From Erigeron canadensis (taxonomy: Eukaryota; Streptophyta; Magnoliopsida; Asterales; Asteraceae), in contig NC_057762.1 in assembly GCF_010389155.1 (NCBI RefSeq), positions 4,079,513 to 4,143,512 on the forward strand: a stretch of 64,000 nt of DNA, written 5' to 3'. The notes beneath the pieces are model-generated. The model saw only the letters and a list, made by a program, of their open reading frames with translations, was not told the origin of the DNA and did not search any database. Made by a program: the position numbers and the translations under genes. Below, in pieces: positions 21,701 to 34,205 of this stretch. How positions within the stretch are numbered: position 1 is the first letter of the stretch; each line of letters starts with the position of its first letter.

Positions 21701-23435
21701 CGTCTTGCAGAAATGTAAATATACAATATACTAATGAGTTTAGTTAGTCACTTGTAAAAATATCAAAAGTTTCTAATTAATGATGGGGATGTGTTTTTAG
21801 GTAAAAGATGACGAGGAAGATAACTTAATCTTATCTGGCTGCACTTCTGAATTAGCCAGACCATATTTATGTACTGGTTATGACATCTATCTTATGTGGG
21901 AACCATGCACAATGTAAGTTCATAAACTGAGCCTCGTTTTGTGTTTCCTTATCTAAGAACACCCAAAAATATCAATCGAGAAAGTAATGGACTCTTCTGG
22001 AACAAAATCATTGATATGAAGCCTTAATAAGAAAAACATGGGACTTCTTTTGGCTTGGAGAGCGTATTAGTTATGACGTTTTACCCTTATTAAACTTTCT
22101 AGCGTGTAAAGATTTAAATTTTGATACAAATTGAAAAATTCTGTTATCATGATTCAGTTTGTATCAAGTGTCATTTCCTTTTTAGGTGTAATTGTATAAA
22201 TTAAGAAGTTAGGGATGACAATGGGGTGAGTATTATAGGGGATCTCAATCCCCATCCCCATACCCGGTTTCCACTTGTAATCCACATCCTCGTCCCCATC
22301 CAGCCTGGGAATTAAATTACATCTGCATACCCTCCCCATCGGGTATCGGGGATAACTTTTTTGAGTACACATAAATTTATCGTAGTAGAAAGTAGGAGAG
22401 TGTGTAGTTCGATCTTTTCTTTCTATATATAAACTAATCATATGTTAAATAAATGATATAAAATAAAACACATAAAAAGTATTTTATATAAAGCTCTAAA
22501 CTTAAAATGATTCTAATATATAGAAAAAACTTAAAGTAATTCTAATAAACTCATATAGTGTTTTCGGGTATGGGGATGGGGGATATACGATTTCCCATCC
22601 CCGTCCTCATCCCCGTCGGGGAATAGAATTGCATCCTCATACTCGTCCCCATCCCTGGTAAGCTCGGGGAGTCCCCAGTCAAATCGGGTTCGTATATCTG
22701 ATTACCCATTGGGTACGGGTATATTTGCCATCCTTATTAGAAGTAAGCTCGCTAGCTTGATCTGGTGACTTTGGGATCTTTAGACTATATGCAAATGAAA
22801 CAATGCTAAATATGGAGCGTGATTTATATTCTTAGACTTGAGAATTTGAAGTACAATTTGTATGTATGTACTTGTCTCTCCTATTGCTCCATGAACGTAA
22901 TTATTGAGATAATTTTAAAGTTATCTAACCAACCCTCACATTAATCAACTGATTATACGATTATGGATGTCTCTATAGTCATCTTGAAAGCTCATATCCA
23001 ACCGTCCCCCCCCCCCCCCCCCCCTTATTTTCTCTCTCGTTGAGTAAGAATCCTAGCAACAACAATCAAGGTAGGTAGATTATTTAACCATACAAATACC
23101 TTGTTTATTATTTCAGTTTCTTTCGATTGTTCAATGCCACCTTTTGATTTTTGATTGTGTTATCATTCTTGTTTTTTTTTTTGATGTTACATTGCAGGTG
23201 TGCGATGGCACTTGTTCATCAAAGAGTTAAGCGTATATTCTACGCTTTTCCAAATCCAAATGCTGGTGCCCTTGGAAGTGTTCACAGATTACAAGGAGAG
23301 AAAAGCTTAAATCACCATTATGCTGTATTCAAAGTTTTGTTACCTGAAGACTCCCTTGACAGAGAAGATATACCTCTAGTGTCAAAAAGTATTGATTCCA
23401 ATAATATTGAAAACCCATCAAATGTGGCACTATAA
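18709..23435 (+). CDS. TAD3: tRNA adenosine(34) deaminase subunit TAD3 (ADAT3)
   Basis: Non-catalytic partner of TAD2 in the nuclear/cytosolic enzyme that converts wobble A34 to inosine in tRNAs. Exons: 18709-18793, 18908-18959, 19051-19124, 19576-19697, 19810-19892, 20577-20673, 21084-21497, 21801-21913 and 23198-23435. All junctions are GT-AG and in phase, giving 425 aa. The N-terminal half (about 1-170) is the TAD3-specific region starting WEIIYIPDKP. The deaminase fold follows. The zinc His is in HPLRHA (His261) and the cysteines are in PCTMC (Cys345, Cys348). The residue after HA, Glu in catalytic deaminases, is Ala (HAAIVAIE), as expected for the pseudo-catalytic subunit. Intron 5 holds a Helitron and intron 8 a hAT MITE plus a C19 run, none disturbing splice sites. 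The start ATG is the first in the frame shared with TAD3 homologues. Confidence 0.93.
20045..20396 (-). mobile_element. Non-autonomous Helitron in TAD3 intron 5
   Basis: On the minus strand the 3' end has the hairpin region GTATTGCGCGGGCATAAG then CTAG, followed by T. The 5' end reads ACTATACTTCTATACTATC then TAATAAAGC. That is the family start with the first T changed to A. The 3' half is extremely GGT/GGC-triplet rich on the plus strand (20,065-20,215). Confidence 0.65.
22202..22744. mobile_element. hAT-type MITE in TAD3 intron 8
   Basis: The element occupies 22,210-22,736. Terminal inverted repeats are TAGGGATGACAATGGGG and, inverted at the right end, TAAGGATGGCAAATATACCC. It is flanked by 8-bp target duplications, TAAGAAGT (22,202-22,209) and TTAGAAGT (22,737-22,744), one mismatch apart, as expected for hAT. 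The interior has repeated CCCCATCCCC/GGGGATGGGG words. Confidence 0.8.
23006..23024. repeat. C19 homopolymer in TAD3 intron 8
   Basis: Nineteen consecutive C residues. The exact length is uncertain in any assembly. Confidence 0.9.
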
Positions 23436-24056
23436 GGTCATATAGATTGTACAATTGTAACATTTTTACAGCCCTTTTAATTTAAAAAAGAGGGTTTTAA
23501 AGGTGCCCCAATACTGCTCGGGCGTTGTTAGAGTTGGACCGTCTAGTCTTTGTGCTTGCAAAGCTGTTTGTGAGGTGACCGTTATTCTATTTTATACTAA
23601 CAGATATTTGTTTTACTAGTTACTTAGGATTTTGTTTGTATCTAAATTAGAGTTATCTTGATTCTCAAGAGTAGGGGGGTAGATGTGTTTAGAAAATTGA
23701 AAGGATCTATCTGTTATTTCTGTTGGCATGTGAAATACATTCTTTTTGTATTTTATCATTATTTGCCGAGTGCAGCAATGTCAAATGGAAAAATGAGTGC
23801 AAATAGTTGTTTTATACTGTTAAATAAGCATCCAAGAATGAAGTTTGGATGCTGGTTGCTAGACTACCTAGCCCAAGCTCTCCCACTCTTGCCAGTCTAG
23901 AAGTTGACTTGCACGAGGTTCAAAAACCGAAGCTACAGGTAGTCAATAACTTTTCAATATCTTAGGTGAGACAACCGAGTTGGGTTGGGCCTCCATGTTT
24001 GTTTCACTTCTCTGGTCTAATAGGATTTGTTTTGATTATTGTGTTTATAAATAAAA
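23436..24056. other. TAD3 3' UTR and intergenic
   Basis: The 3' UTR of TAD3 presumably occupies the first few hundred bases. The 80-aa frame at 23,658-23,900 has no recognisable domain and I do not call it a gene. Confidence 0.4.
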
Positions 24057-24085
24057 CGAGATATGTCACCCGGGCATTGCCCCGG
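24057..24085 (-). mobile_element. Helitron-like 3' end with CTCG terminus
   Basis: On the minus strand a strong hairpin, CCGGGGCAATGCCCGGG, is followed by TGACATAT and then CTCG, with T as the next base. The position and order match a Helitron 3' end except that the last four bases are CTCG, not CTRR. The tandem array to the right may be its interior; the 5' end was not found. Confidence 0.45.
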
Positions 24086-24089
24086 AAGA

Positions 24090-25350
24090 CATTACATTTG
24101 CTAACGATTTAATAAAAAATATTATTCAAGAGATAATGTGCCATAAACTTTTTGAAGAAAACACTTATTATTCAAATTATTAAAAACTGACATTTGTCAG
24201 TTAAAAAATGAACTGTAAAAGTTTTGTGTGAAAGTGAAAGTCGTTCACATAAAAGTTTAGTGCTAAAAGTGTAATAGACTTAAATGTTGTGGCGAAAATA
24301 AAAGAAAATCAAAAAGTATAAAAATTTGGTGTTAAAAGTGAAAATAAAAAGATTAAAAAGTTTACTAAGAATTATAAAAGTTTTGTTCTAAAAATGTAAA
24401 TAGTGAAACTATTGTGGTGAAAATAAAAAATAAAATAAAAAGTATACTATTCTATACACGCTTTCCCATACCATAAAATAAAAAAAAATTAAAAACTATG
24501 AAAGTTTAGTGCTAAAAGTGTAAAGATTGAAAGTTTTGGGTTGAAAATAAAAAGAATTAAAAGTTTACTAAAAAGTATTATAGTTTAGTGCTAAAAGTGT
24601 AAAGATTGAAACTTCTGTGGTGAAAGTAAAAAGAATAAAAAGTATACTATTATTAAAAAAATATTATAGTTTAGTGTTAAAAGTGTATAGATTGAAAGTT
24701 TTGTGGTGAAAATAAATAGAACAAAAAGTTTACTAAAAATTATAGTTTAGTGTTAAAAATGTAAAGATTGAAATTTATGTGGTGAAAATAAAAGAAATAA
24801 AAAATATACTATTCTTTACACGCTAAAAAGTATTATAGTTTAGTGCTAAAAGTGTAAAGATTGAAACTTATGTGGTGAAAGTAAAAAGAATAAAAAGTGT
24901 ACTATTACTAAAAAATATTATAGTTTAGTGCTAAAAGTGTAAAGATTGAAAGTTTTGTGGTTAAAATAAATAGAACAAAAAGTTTACTAAAAAGTATTAT
25001 AGTTTAGTGCTAAAAATGTAAAGATTGAAACTTATGTGGTGAAAATAAAAAAAAAATAAAAATATACTATTCTTTACACGCTAAAAAGTTTAATAAAAGT
25101 ATTATAGTTTAGTGTTAAAAGTGTAAAGATTGAAACTTCTGTGGTGAAAGTAAAAAGAATAAAAAATATACTATTACTAAAAAATATTTTAGTTTAGTGC
25201 TAAAAGTGTAAAGATGAAAGTTTTGTGGTGAAATAAATAGAATAAAAAGTTTACTAAAAAGTATTATAGTTTAGTGTTAAAAATGTAAAGATTGAAACTT
25301 ATGTGGTGAAAATAAAATAAATAAAAAACATACTATTGTTTACACGTTTT
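24090..25350. repeat. Tandem array of ~80-100 bp units
   Basis: About a dozen diverged copies of a unit containing TTTAGTGCTAAAAGTGTAAAG, then ATTGAAA, then GTGGTGAAAATAAA and AAAAAGT. Starts are visible near 24,250, 24,500, 24,580, 24,665, 24,745, 24,838, 24,924, 25,003, 25,107, 25,190 and 25,269. Copies alternate between variants (some include ACTATTCTTTACACGCTAAAAAG), indicating a higher-order two-unit pattern. Confidence 0.85.
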
Positions 25351-25683
25351 TCAATACTTTGTTTTTAATATATATTATAATAACAACCGTATCTAATTTC
25401 ATCATTTATGAAATATGGGAGAAGTGCGATGTTGGCAGTATAACACTTGATTACTAAGTTCACCTATTAGTTGAGTTATTAAAAAAGTTAATCGATTGAG
25501 TTATTAAAAAAGTTAATCGTAATCAAAGCATGAAATATATACATCAAACTCCAAGAAATATTCAAAAATCAGTATCAACATATATATGTATGAAACTTCT
25601 AAGCTACAATTCTATAGATTCTAAGGTTTTATTCTAGATTAAAGAGAGTAATTGAAGTCTCCTTCAGTCCTTTGTATTATATA
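25351..25683. other. Intergenic, no gene seen
   Basis: AT-rich. A 30-bp phrase (GAGTTATTAAAAAAGTTAATCG) is tandemly duplicated at about 25,473-25,519. Confidence 0.45.
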
Positions 25684-25903
25684 CGAGCATAGTGTCTGAA
25701 CGTTGCAGCGGCTAGAAGACGATGACAATATAAAAGGGAGGCGGTGGTGGAGATCGAGGGCGGTGGCGGAGGGTGATAGAAGGTCGAGGAGAGCGTGTAA
25801 TGATTAGAAAGAAGGTAGGGGTGTAAGAGTATTATGAGAATACTGAAAAAATGCTTAATTTTCAAAAATAAAAAAAACAATATGCTTTATAGAGGAGTAT
25901 AGA
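25684..25903 (-). mobile_element. Helitron-like element, CTCG-ending (220 bp)
   Basis: The minus strand starts A|TCTATACTCCTCTATAAAGC and ends CACTATG then CTCG, followed by T, after a weak GC hairpin around GCCGCTGCAACG. The interior is CCGCC/CCACC rich. It shares the 5' end with the CTAG-ending family and the 3' tetranucleotide with the copies at 51,115 and 60,838. Confidence 0.55.
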
Positions 25904-27196
25904 TATAGATAGATAAAATAAAAAAAATACAATAAAGGTATTGCTTCATTAGGATTCGCTAACATAGTAAACATAGTCTTAACTCGTGAAAATTATGTTT
26001 GGTGAAACCCAGTTTTATACTCCGTATTATTATTTAGATGTGGCTACACTCGAAAACAATAATAAGTTTGTAAATTGTAACCACACATTGTTCTGATTTT
26101 TATATTTACAATAACATTTTTTTAACTTTGAAAATGCAAACCATCCTATTATTTCTACATATTTTAGGTAAATAACTAAATGATAAGATAGAATTTGGAG
26201 AGCTCTAACTACCATAGATTTGTTTGAGTACTAGAAAAAATATAAACTAACGATAAAGGTTAAATTAAGAAAAATGTTGCATACTAAGATGTTAAATATC
26301 AAATAATTTTAGGACATAAAATCATTGAAATACTTCTCATGACAGAAAATTGGACAAAGCTTCTTATAAGATTGAATTCAAAAGTATAAATGAGAAAATG
26401 AACAATGTTAAAATTATTAATCATGAATGAAATGCAAATAACGATTTTTTGAAAAAAAAGTTACTATTAGAATGAATTTCTCGAAATCTGACCGATACAC
26501 GCAGACCGCACCTCTAAACTGTTCCACTAGATACTTCACATAAACAATCACCTGAAAAATATATTTGATTATTTAATAATATTTCTCATCAAGTAAAACT
26601 CCAACATATGAATGAAATATGTTTAGAAGGAAAAACATATAAAATAATACTGTATTTTTTTTATTAGTGACTCGATTTTGACTCGCATCGACTCGAACCG
26701 AAACAACAAATAGGGAGTCATAGTACGAGTCTGGAGCAACTTCAACTTATCAACCGAGACATCAATTTTCAAGTGTTTTTTAACTTTATTCGTACAAACT
26801 CCTGACTTGTATGTATCTAACAACTATGCTTCTACCCATCTCTTTCTCTATCTTCCAAGGGACATCATTTTCACATGTACAAACTCATAAGTACGCAAAA
26901 TTTTGACGTTATAACAAACGATTATAGCAGTCTAACCAATTAGTATATAAATATATTTATTTATTTAGATTTAGACTTAAATAAATAAATTTAGATAAAT
27001 ATTTATAGATAATACACATCAACAAATTTTGGATATGGTAAAAAAGAAAGAAAAAGAAAAAACACATCGAACTATCGAAGAAGGTATTTACTTGTACACT
27101 TTCTTGACAAATACACAATCAACACATTAGTTGTTGATATAAAACTTTCTTTACAAAGACTTTAGATCCTTCTTCATCCTTCTTCTTCTCTATTCT
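25904..27196. other. Intergenic and presumed promoter of the E4 gene
   Basis: AT-rich, with an imperfect AT palindrome near 26,945-27,010. No other gene seen. Confidence 0.4.
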
Positions 27197-27205
27197 TATA
27201 TAAAA
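27197..27205 (+). promoter_or_regulatory. Possible TATA box of the E4/PUB1 gene
   Basis: TATATAAAA lies about 50 bases upstream of the ATG at 27,251, which would imply a short 5' UTR. Positional inference only. Confidence 0.4.
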
Positions 27206-27250
27206 ACCAAACCCCATAACCTTAAAAAAAGAAAATAATAAAAAAAAAAC

Positions 27251-30200
27251 ATGGCATCAACAACAACACCCAAAAGATCCCCAGAAGAAATCGAAGACAT
27301 AATCCTTAAAAAAATATTCCTCGTAACCCTAACTGATTCAATGACAAACGACCCACGAATCGTTTACTTAGAGATGACAGCTGCAGAAATCATGAGTGAA
27401 GGTCATGACTTGAAACTTTCTCATCATTTAATCGAACGAATTCTCGTCGACCGATTATCGGGTAATTTCGTATCTGCAGAACCCCCTTTTGTTTACTTAA
27501 TTGGTATATATAAACGTGCTTATGAAGAAAGTAAGAAAATTTCTAATATGAAAGATAAATTAGTTAAGACCCATATGGAATTTGTCGTTAATCAGGCGAA
27601 AAAGTTGTCGGTTTCGTATTGTAGGATACATTTAAGTAACCCTGATATGTTTCCTGATTGGGATAAGAATAAAACCAATGTTTCCCCTTTATTGCCCTTA
27701 GTGTTTAACGAGGTTTCGAGTTCGGTTGATGTGTTTGGGGGTGGTGGGAGTGGGAGTGGGAATGGGGCGTTGAGTTGTCCGGGGTTTTTGGAGGAGTTTT
27801 TTAAGGATACGGATTATGAGACTATGGAACCGATATTGAAACAGTTGTTTGAGGATTTGAGAGGGATTGTGTTGAAGTGTTCGGCACTTGGGAATTTTCA
27901 GCAGCCGTTGAGGGCGTTGATGTATTTGATTAGTTTTCCTGTTGGTGCTAAAGCGTTGGTGAATCATCAATGGTGGATACCTAAAGGTGCGTATTTGAAT
28001 GGTCGGGTTATTGAGATGACGAGTATTTTGGGTCCGTTTTTTCATGTTAGTGCTCTTCCTGATCAGACTATTTTCAAGGGTCAGCCTGATGTTGGGTGAG
28101 TGAAAAGCCACTTCGAACGTTGGTTGGTTGTGTGTTTATGTGTGTTTGGATTAGTTTATGATATTTTATATTTTTTCTATAATTGTGTTTGGAAATTGGT
28201 GCAGTCAGCAGTGTTTTTCGGATTCATCGACACGACGTCCTGCAGACCTTTTGTCATCGTTTACGACTATTAAGACTGTCATGAACAACTTATATGATGG
28301 CTTGGCAGAAATTCTTAGGTCTCTTCTTAAGAACACGAGCACACGAGAGAATGTGCTTCAGTATATTGCCGAAGTGATCAACAAAAATGCATCAAGGTCA
28401 CACATCCAGGTAAAAATTATTTTTTTGAGGATAGTTGTTTTAGACACTAGTGAACAACATATTTCTTTTATTTGATATCAGCTTTTTAAGAAATGGTTAT
28501 GCAGTTTGGTGAATTTCTGTTCTAGTATCTTTATTGACGGTCACTAGAAATAAGAAACATTTTAGAAGTATGATATTTGACAAAATATCGATTAGACTCG
28601 AAGAGAGTACTTGATGATATTTTTACGTATGTTCCCTGTTTCGGGCCTTCCTCTTTGTTTTTTTTTTTTAGATTAATATTGGATGATTTGTTTCATGATA
28701 GGTTGATCCAATATCTTCTGCAAGTTCGGGCATGTTTGTCAATCTCAGTGCTGTTATGCTTCGCTTGTGCGAGCCGTTCTTAGACACACATTCAACAAAG
28801 AAAGACAAAATTGACCCTAAATATGTATTTTATGGTTCTCGTTTGGATTTCAAGTGAGCTACTTCGTAGACTTCAGATTATATGTGGTATTTTTGTATTT
28901 ACCAGTATTATTTATACTGATTCTCAAATTGATACAACAGAGAACTCACTGCACTTCATGCATCTTCAGAGGAAGTTACTGATTGGTTAAAATTAAATAG
29001 CCCAAGCAATGCACACGGATCTACGAACTATTCATTTATTTGTGAATGTTTTTTTATGACTGCGCGGGTCCTGAATTTGGGATTGTTGAAAGCTTTTTCA
29101 GACTTCAAGCATCTTGTGCAGGTAATATAAGGGTACTTCTTTTTTCATATTTTCTTGAGCGAATGATTCTTTGTTTAATATATGTGAAGGTATCTATATA
29201 CTGATCTGCAGGACATATCAAGATCTGAGGATAGCCTAGCAACTTTAAAAACCATGCAGGAGCAAGCACCTTCACCTCGACTGGCACAGGATATTGCTCG
29301 AGTTGAGAAAGAAATCGAATCTTCTACACAGGAGAAACTATGTTACGAGGCACAGATATTGAGGGTAATTCACCCACTTTCATATATATGCAAGATGAAT
29401 TCCTATCAACAAGTTAGATTAATGCCACTATAATTATCTTTCTGTACCTTAGGATGGAGGACTTCTTCAACAGGCGCTATCTTTCTATCAGTTAATGGTA
29501 GTTTGGTTGGTAAGTCGAATAGGCGGATTCAGAATGCCGTTACCACAACCTTGCCCAATGGAATTTGCATGTATGCCTGAGCACTTTGTGGAAGACGTTA
29601 TGGAATTGCTAATTTTTGCTTCTAGGATTCCACGAGCTTTGGATGGTGTCAAGCTGGTATCTAGCTCCACTTCATTTTGAAATAACAAAGTGTACTTTAT
29701 TCGGGCACCATTTATCTCTGTTGCTTATTTAAGCTTTTACGTGTTTGTATTTGGTAGGATGATTTTATGAACTTCATTATCATGTTCATGGCGAGTCCAG
29801 AATATATTAGAAATCCTTATTTAAGAGCAAAAATGGTTGAAGTCCTGAACTGCTGGATGCCTCGTGGGAAGTACGTTAATATTCTTATATCATCATGTTA
29901 TTCTTTTATCGTGTTTCCTAAATTGGGTACATTTATGACTTCTTATATTTTGTATCTGCAGTGACACATCGTCTGCCACAAGTTCACTATTTGAGGGGCA
30001 CCAACTATCTGTCCAATATCTTGTGAGAAATCTTTTGAAACTTTACGTTGATATCGAATTCACAGGCTCCCACACACAGGTGATTGTTCCCCATATTGAC
30101 ATTAAGGGTTTATGATCATCACAGTGCAATATTGTAGTATTTTTAGCATTAAAAAATACTCATATCGAAAAGAAAAAAAAAGTCTCAGGCTCGATTTTCC

Positions 30201-33200
30201 ATCAGTTTCAATGATGATAATTAAACAATAAACAATGAAAATGGTAGTTTTAATTTGGATTTTATGAAAAAGATAGTGTTGTAGCTTTCATGATACAGTC
30301 CGAAAAGCTTGCGCTTTTTCATGTGGTAGATTGTTGGTAACTTATCCTCTTGGACCCTGATTGATTGGATGTAAACAGATGTACAATAATTACTGGTTAT
30401 ACTTCTACAACCTAAAGGATGATTTACACTTTCTGACCTTTTTGCAGTTCTATGACAAATTTAACATCCGTCATAACATCGCTGAGCTACTAGAGTATCT
30501 GTGGCGGGTTCCTGTTCATCAGAATGCTTGGAAACAGGTATTTTCTATGGTTGCTACTTCTTTGATAAGTCAACTTGGACCCATTAACTTACGCATGGGT
30601 TCTTTAGGGTTGTGTCTTTTTCCAAACTAGCAAATTATAAAACATTAGCTGAAAGAGGGAATGGGTCAAGAAGGTTAGAAACTTAGATTCACTCTGAAGT
30701 TCATATTGAAATGTGTACAGCCTCCTAAAGTATCTTGTTCATCAATTTAGATTGTTGTTGTAGCAAAGTTGTTTTTGTAATCACAATCATGTGGTCAACT
30801 GCAAGGATCTTATTTGCAGCTAAGGCAAATTGGAGGGGAAGTTTTGAGTGCAAAATGTATTTAATGAGGTTATATTTGTTTTCATTTTCAGATTGCCAAA
30901 GAAGAGGAGAAGGGTGTTTACCTTAACTTCTTGAACTTCCTAATTAATGACAGTATCTTTCTTCTTGATGAAAGCCTGAACAAGATTCTTGAACTCAAAG
31001 AGCTGGAAGCTGAGATGTCTAACACAGTTGAATGGGAACAAAGACCGGCACAAGAGAGGCAGGAGAGAACTAGACTTCACCACTCCCAAGAAAATGTTTG
31101 TCTTCTCTTTCTCCAGATCAAAATATATACATATTTTTGGATAAATTATAATGGGTAAATTATGGGTGTGTTTTGTATAGATTATTAGGATTGATATGAA
31201 GTTGGCCATGGAAGATGTGAGCATGCTTGCTTTCTCCACAGAGCAAATTACCGCTCCTTTCCTGCTACCAGAAATGGTATTTTTATTTTCTTGCACCCCA
31301 TCGAATATAATCTCAATGTTGACTAACAAACTTCATGTTTTCTATTCATATTATTGCTCCTCTTTGCAGGTTGAAAGAGTTGCCAGCATGTTAAATTATT
31401 TTCTACTACAACTTGTAGGTCCCCAGAGGAAATCGTTAACCTTGAAGGATCCTGAAAAATATGAGTTTCGGCCAAAACAGTTGCTAAAGCAGGTTTTTCA
31501 TTGCATTATTTTGTTTCATGTTGTTCTTTCACATTCATCAGTATGCATGATGAATGGTGGTTTTTATGCATGTTACATGGGCAAACCAATAGGAATTGAG
31601 GGTATTTAAAAAGTTGAATGTAAACATTTTTTATTGAGGTATGCCAAAAAATGAATGGTAGTGCATATCTGGTCGAAATTCCGGATCAATAGTGTAAATA
31701 AACCAAATTAAGTTGCTCCATTCCTTCGGTAAGCGATATTTTTTATTTTTGACAAACTTTCTAGGTTGATTTACCTGGATGTGTCTACGTCTCACCTCCC
31801 CATTCCCTGCCCCTGGCAGGAATGTGTATGGTTGCATCTGTTTTATTTCATTGTTAAGGTTGAAATCTATAACCTTAATATATAGCCGAATTAATTGCAC
31901 TGAACTAGATCGGTTGTTACCAATCATAACTCATAACTACAAGTAGGTGATCTGTGCGGTTTTTGTTAGTGAATCATACCCACCCTTTACATATATAATG
32001 ACCTCTTAGGGTTTGATAGTATTTTGATCAACTTACATGTAATTAAAATGTTAATTGTTGCTATCTTGAAGATTGTCAACATATATGTTCATCTGGCAAA
32101 AGGTGATCATGAGAATATTTTCCCATCTGCCATTACAAAGGATGGACGGTCCTACAATGACCAGGTAATCTTAAGATTTCTATATTGTTGAAATTGTGGA
32201 TAAATGGGCCCATGGTGTTTTTCCCATTTGTTTCTTTTAAGAACCCTCCCTCTGCAGTTATTCACAGAAGCTTCAAGTGTTCTTAGAAGAATTGGTGAAG
32301 ATCCAAGAGTTATACAGGCATTTGATAATCTTGGTCAAAAGGCTAAAGCTGCAGCATCAGAAGCCATGGATGCTGAAGCTGTTCTTGGGGATATCCCAGA
32401 TGAATTTCTAGATCCAATCCAGGTAACTTGCTGGTTTATGACAAAACTACACTCGTTTGACAGCACAACACTTAACAAAAATTTGGTCTGGGCGGGCAAA
32501 CCCTAAGAACTGAATAGGGAGTGGACTAAAATGGAACGGAACCATGTTAAAACCACAGCTGTGGCAGGATTCCTTATTTTATATATTATTTTCAAACATA
32601 AAACGACACTCCTATTGATTTAAAACAAAACCAAGTATGGATCTTGTTTGTTGTCTGGGTTTGGCACCAATTTAGAACAGTTTGCTTTTTCGGTTCTGTT
32701 ATATTATATTGTTGGTTCAGTTTGGTTCTCGGTTCCCCAACATTACTTATCACCAACAAGTTCTTTTATATATTGTTTAATGTAAACAACTTTTATAACA
32801 TTAAAAACATCTTATGAGGCTATGTGCATTGCAGTACACTCTGATGAAAGATCCGGTCATTTTACCATCCTCAAGAATGGTAGTAGACCGACCAGTGATT
32901 CAGAGGCATCTTCTTAGTGATGCAGTAAGTCTTCAATCTTTCCTTCTTTTATCTGCAGCATTTCTCGTTGACTAGTCTTCAATCTTTCCTCCTATCTGCA
33001 GCATTTCTCGTTGACTATAATGTTTTAATGGTATATCTAAACTTCCATATATTAAAAATTGCAGACAGATCCCTTCAATCGTTCACATCTTACCCCAGAA
33101 ATGCTGATTCCAGACATAGAACTGAAGCAAAAAATTGAGGAATTCATTAGGTCACAACAAAATAAGCAAGAGGGTGACGAGATGAGCATGCAAAGCAGCT

Positions 33201-33250
33201 CCAAATCTTCAATTCAATCACCTGATGGTACGAGGCCTTTAATTGATTAG
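27251..33250 (+). CDS. PUB1: Ubiquitin conjugation factor E4 (UFD2/PUB1, U-box)
   Basis: Extends ubiquitin chains on substrates handed over by E1-E2-E3; the plant orthologue class is UFD2/PUB1 (MUSE3). Sixteen exons: 27251-28095, 28205-28409, 28702-28853, 28941-29121, 29212-29364, 29453-29656, 29758-29870, 29962-30079, 30448-30537, 30892-31095, 31181-31276, 31370-31492, 32072-32164, 32258-32422, 32835-32924 and 33065-33250. All are GT-AG and in phase, giving 1005 aa against roughly 1040 in Arabidopsis. The UFD2 core occupies about residues 280-860 ([51 protein letters not shown]). The C-terminal U-box (about 906-980) reads [20 protein letters not shown], then [10 protein letters not shown] and [15 protein letters not shown]. 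No frame damage is seen. The start is the only in-frame ATG near the TATA-like element and matches the usual family N-terminus. Confidence 0.95.
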
Positions 33251-33600
33251 GAAGTGATCGTAGACTGTAATTTTTGTATTTATTAGCATCCAGTGCCATG
33301 GTATCGAGAAAGGTTTTTTCTTTAATCTTCAAAATTTGTAAAACGATCAATTATATGATAGAAATTATGGCTCCGTTGATGTCAAGAACCAAACAGTGAA
33401 TAATTTATGGCGACGTTTTGCCTTACAATCTTGCCATGTGAACTGGTATTTCAGGTGATGTATATTTTGTCAATATTATAATTTGCTATTTGTTGGTTTT
33501 ATGCTGCTTAAGGGATCCACGCAATAAGTAGGATCATCTTTGGTTATACGTTATAAAAGGTTGGATTTGCAGAGTCTCCAACAATTAATTGATAGTGATC
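33251..33600. other. E4 3' UTR and intergenic
   Basis: Presumed 3' UTR of the E4 gene; nothing else recognised. Confidence 0.45.
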
Positions 33601-34205
33601 TTTTTATGGTTGAGTATAGATAAGCTCAAAAGTAAGGCTTTGAAAGAATATATGGAGGCTTGTAAAAATGAGAAAATGTTATTTCGAAAGTTAAGATGGA
33701 CTAGTTGCTTGAGGGTGATAGATATAGTGCCTATTTTCATCATATCTTAAAAGTTAGGAGTCAAAAGCAACATCAGTGTCAATCAATAATGTGGATGGGG
33801 ATTTCTTCGAGGGAAGTCAGGTTGCAGATCAATTTGTGAAGGGCTTCCAATAGTTACTGGGTGTTGCAGTGGATGTGAGAGACGTATCAAATCCTTTATA
33901 ACAAGGGTTTGATACGTCTCGATTTGTAACAAGGGTTTGAGACGTGTCAATTTGTAAAACCTCCATGCCTTTGTTATGGAGGTTTATACTCTAAGGTTGA
34001 GAAGGACGGTTAAAGAGAATAGTAGTTTCAGATATCGTTTGGGATGTAAAGAACTGGGTATTACCCAATGTGATTTGCTGATGATCTTCTAGCCGTTTGC
34101 TATGGGAAAGAGAAGTCAACAAAGTGTATTAAGGATTCTATTGATGAGTTTAGCAAGAGTTCAAGTTTGTGTCTTAATATTGGGAAGAGCTCCTGACTGC
34201 AAATG
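33601..34205 (+). pseudogene. LINE (L1-type) reverse-transcriptase remnant
   Basis: Scattered frames give the linker region between endonuclease and RT (EYMEACKNE, RYSAYFHH, SKQHISVINN..GDFFEG) and then RT-like FADDL coded at about 34,076 with a following SIDEFS-like stretch. The segment between is missing and replaced by short inverted repeats at 33,879-33,985. Several stops and frameshifts; clearly dead. Confidence 0.65.
33879..33985. repeat. Small inverted repeats inside the LINE remnant
   Basis: GAGACGTATCAAA (33,879-33,891) is inverted at 33,908-33,920, then partly repeated near 33,940. A second hairpin, ACCTCCATGCCTTTGTTATGG closing with AGGT, follows. Confidence 0.65.

Noticed and set aside
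24090..25350. CRISPR-like array
   Set aside because: Repeats are long, diverged and without unique spacers, in a plant genome; it is a minisatellite.
27698..28111. 137-aa ORF antisense to E4 exon 1
   Set aside because: Shadow frame of a strongly supported coding exon.
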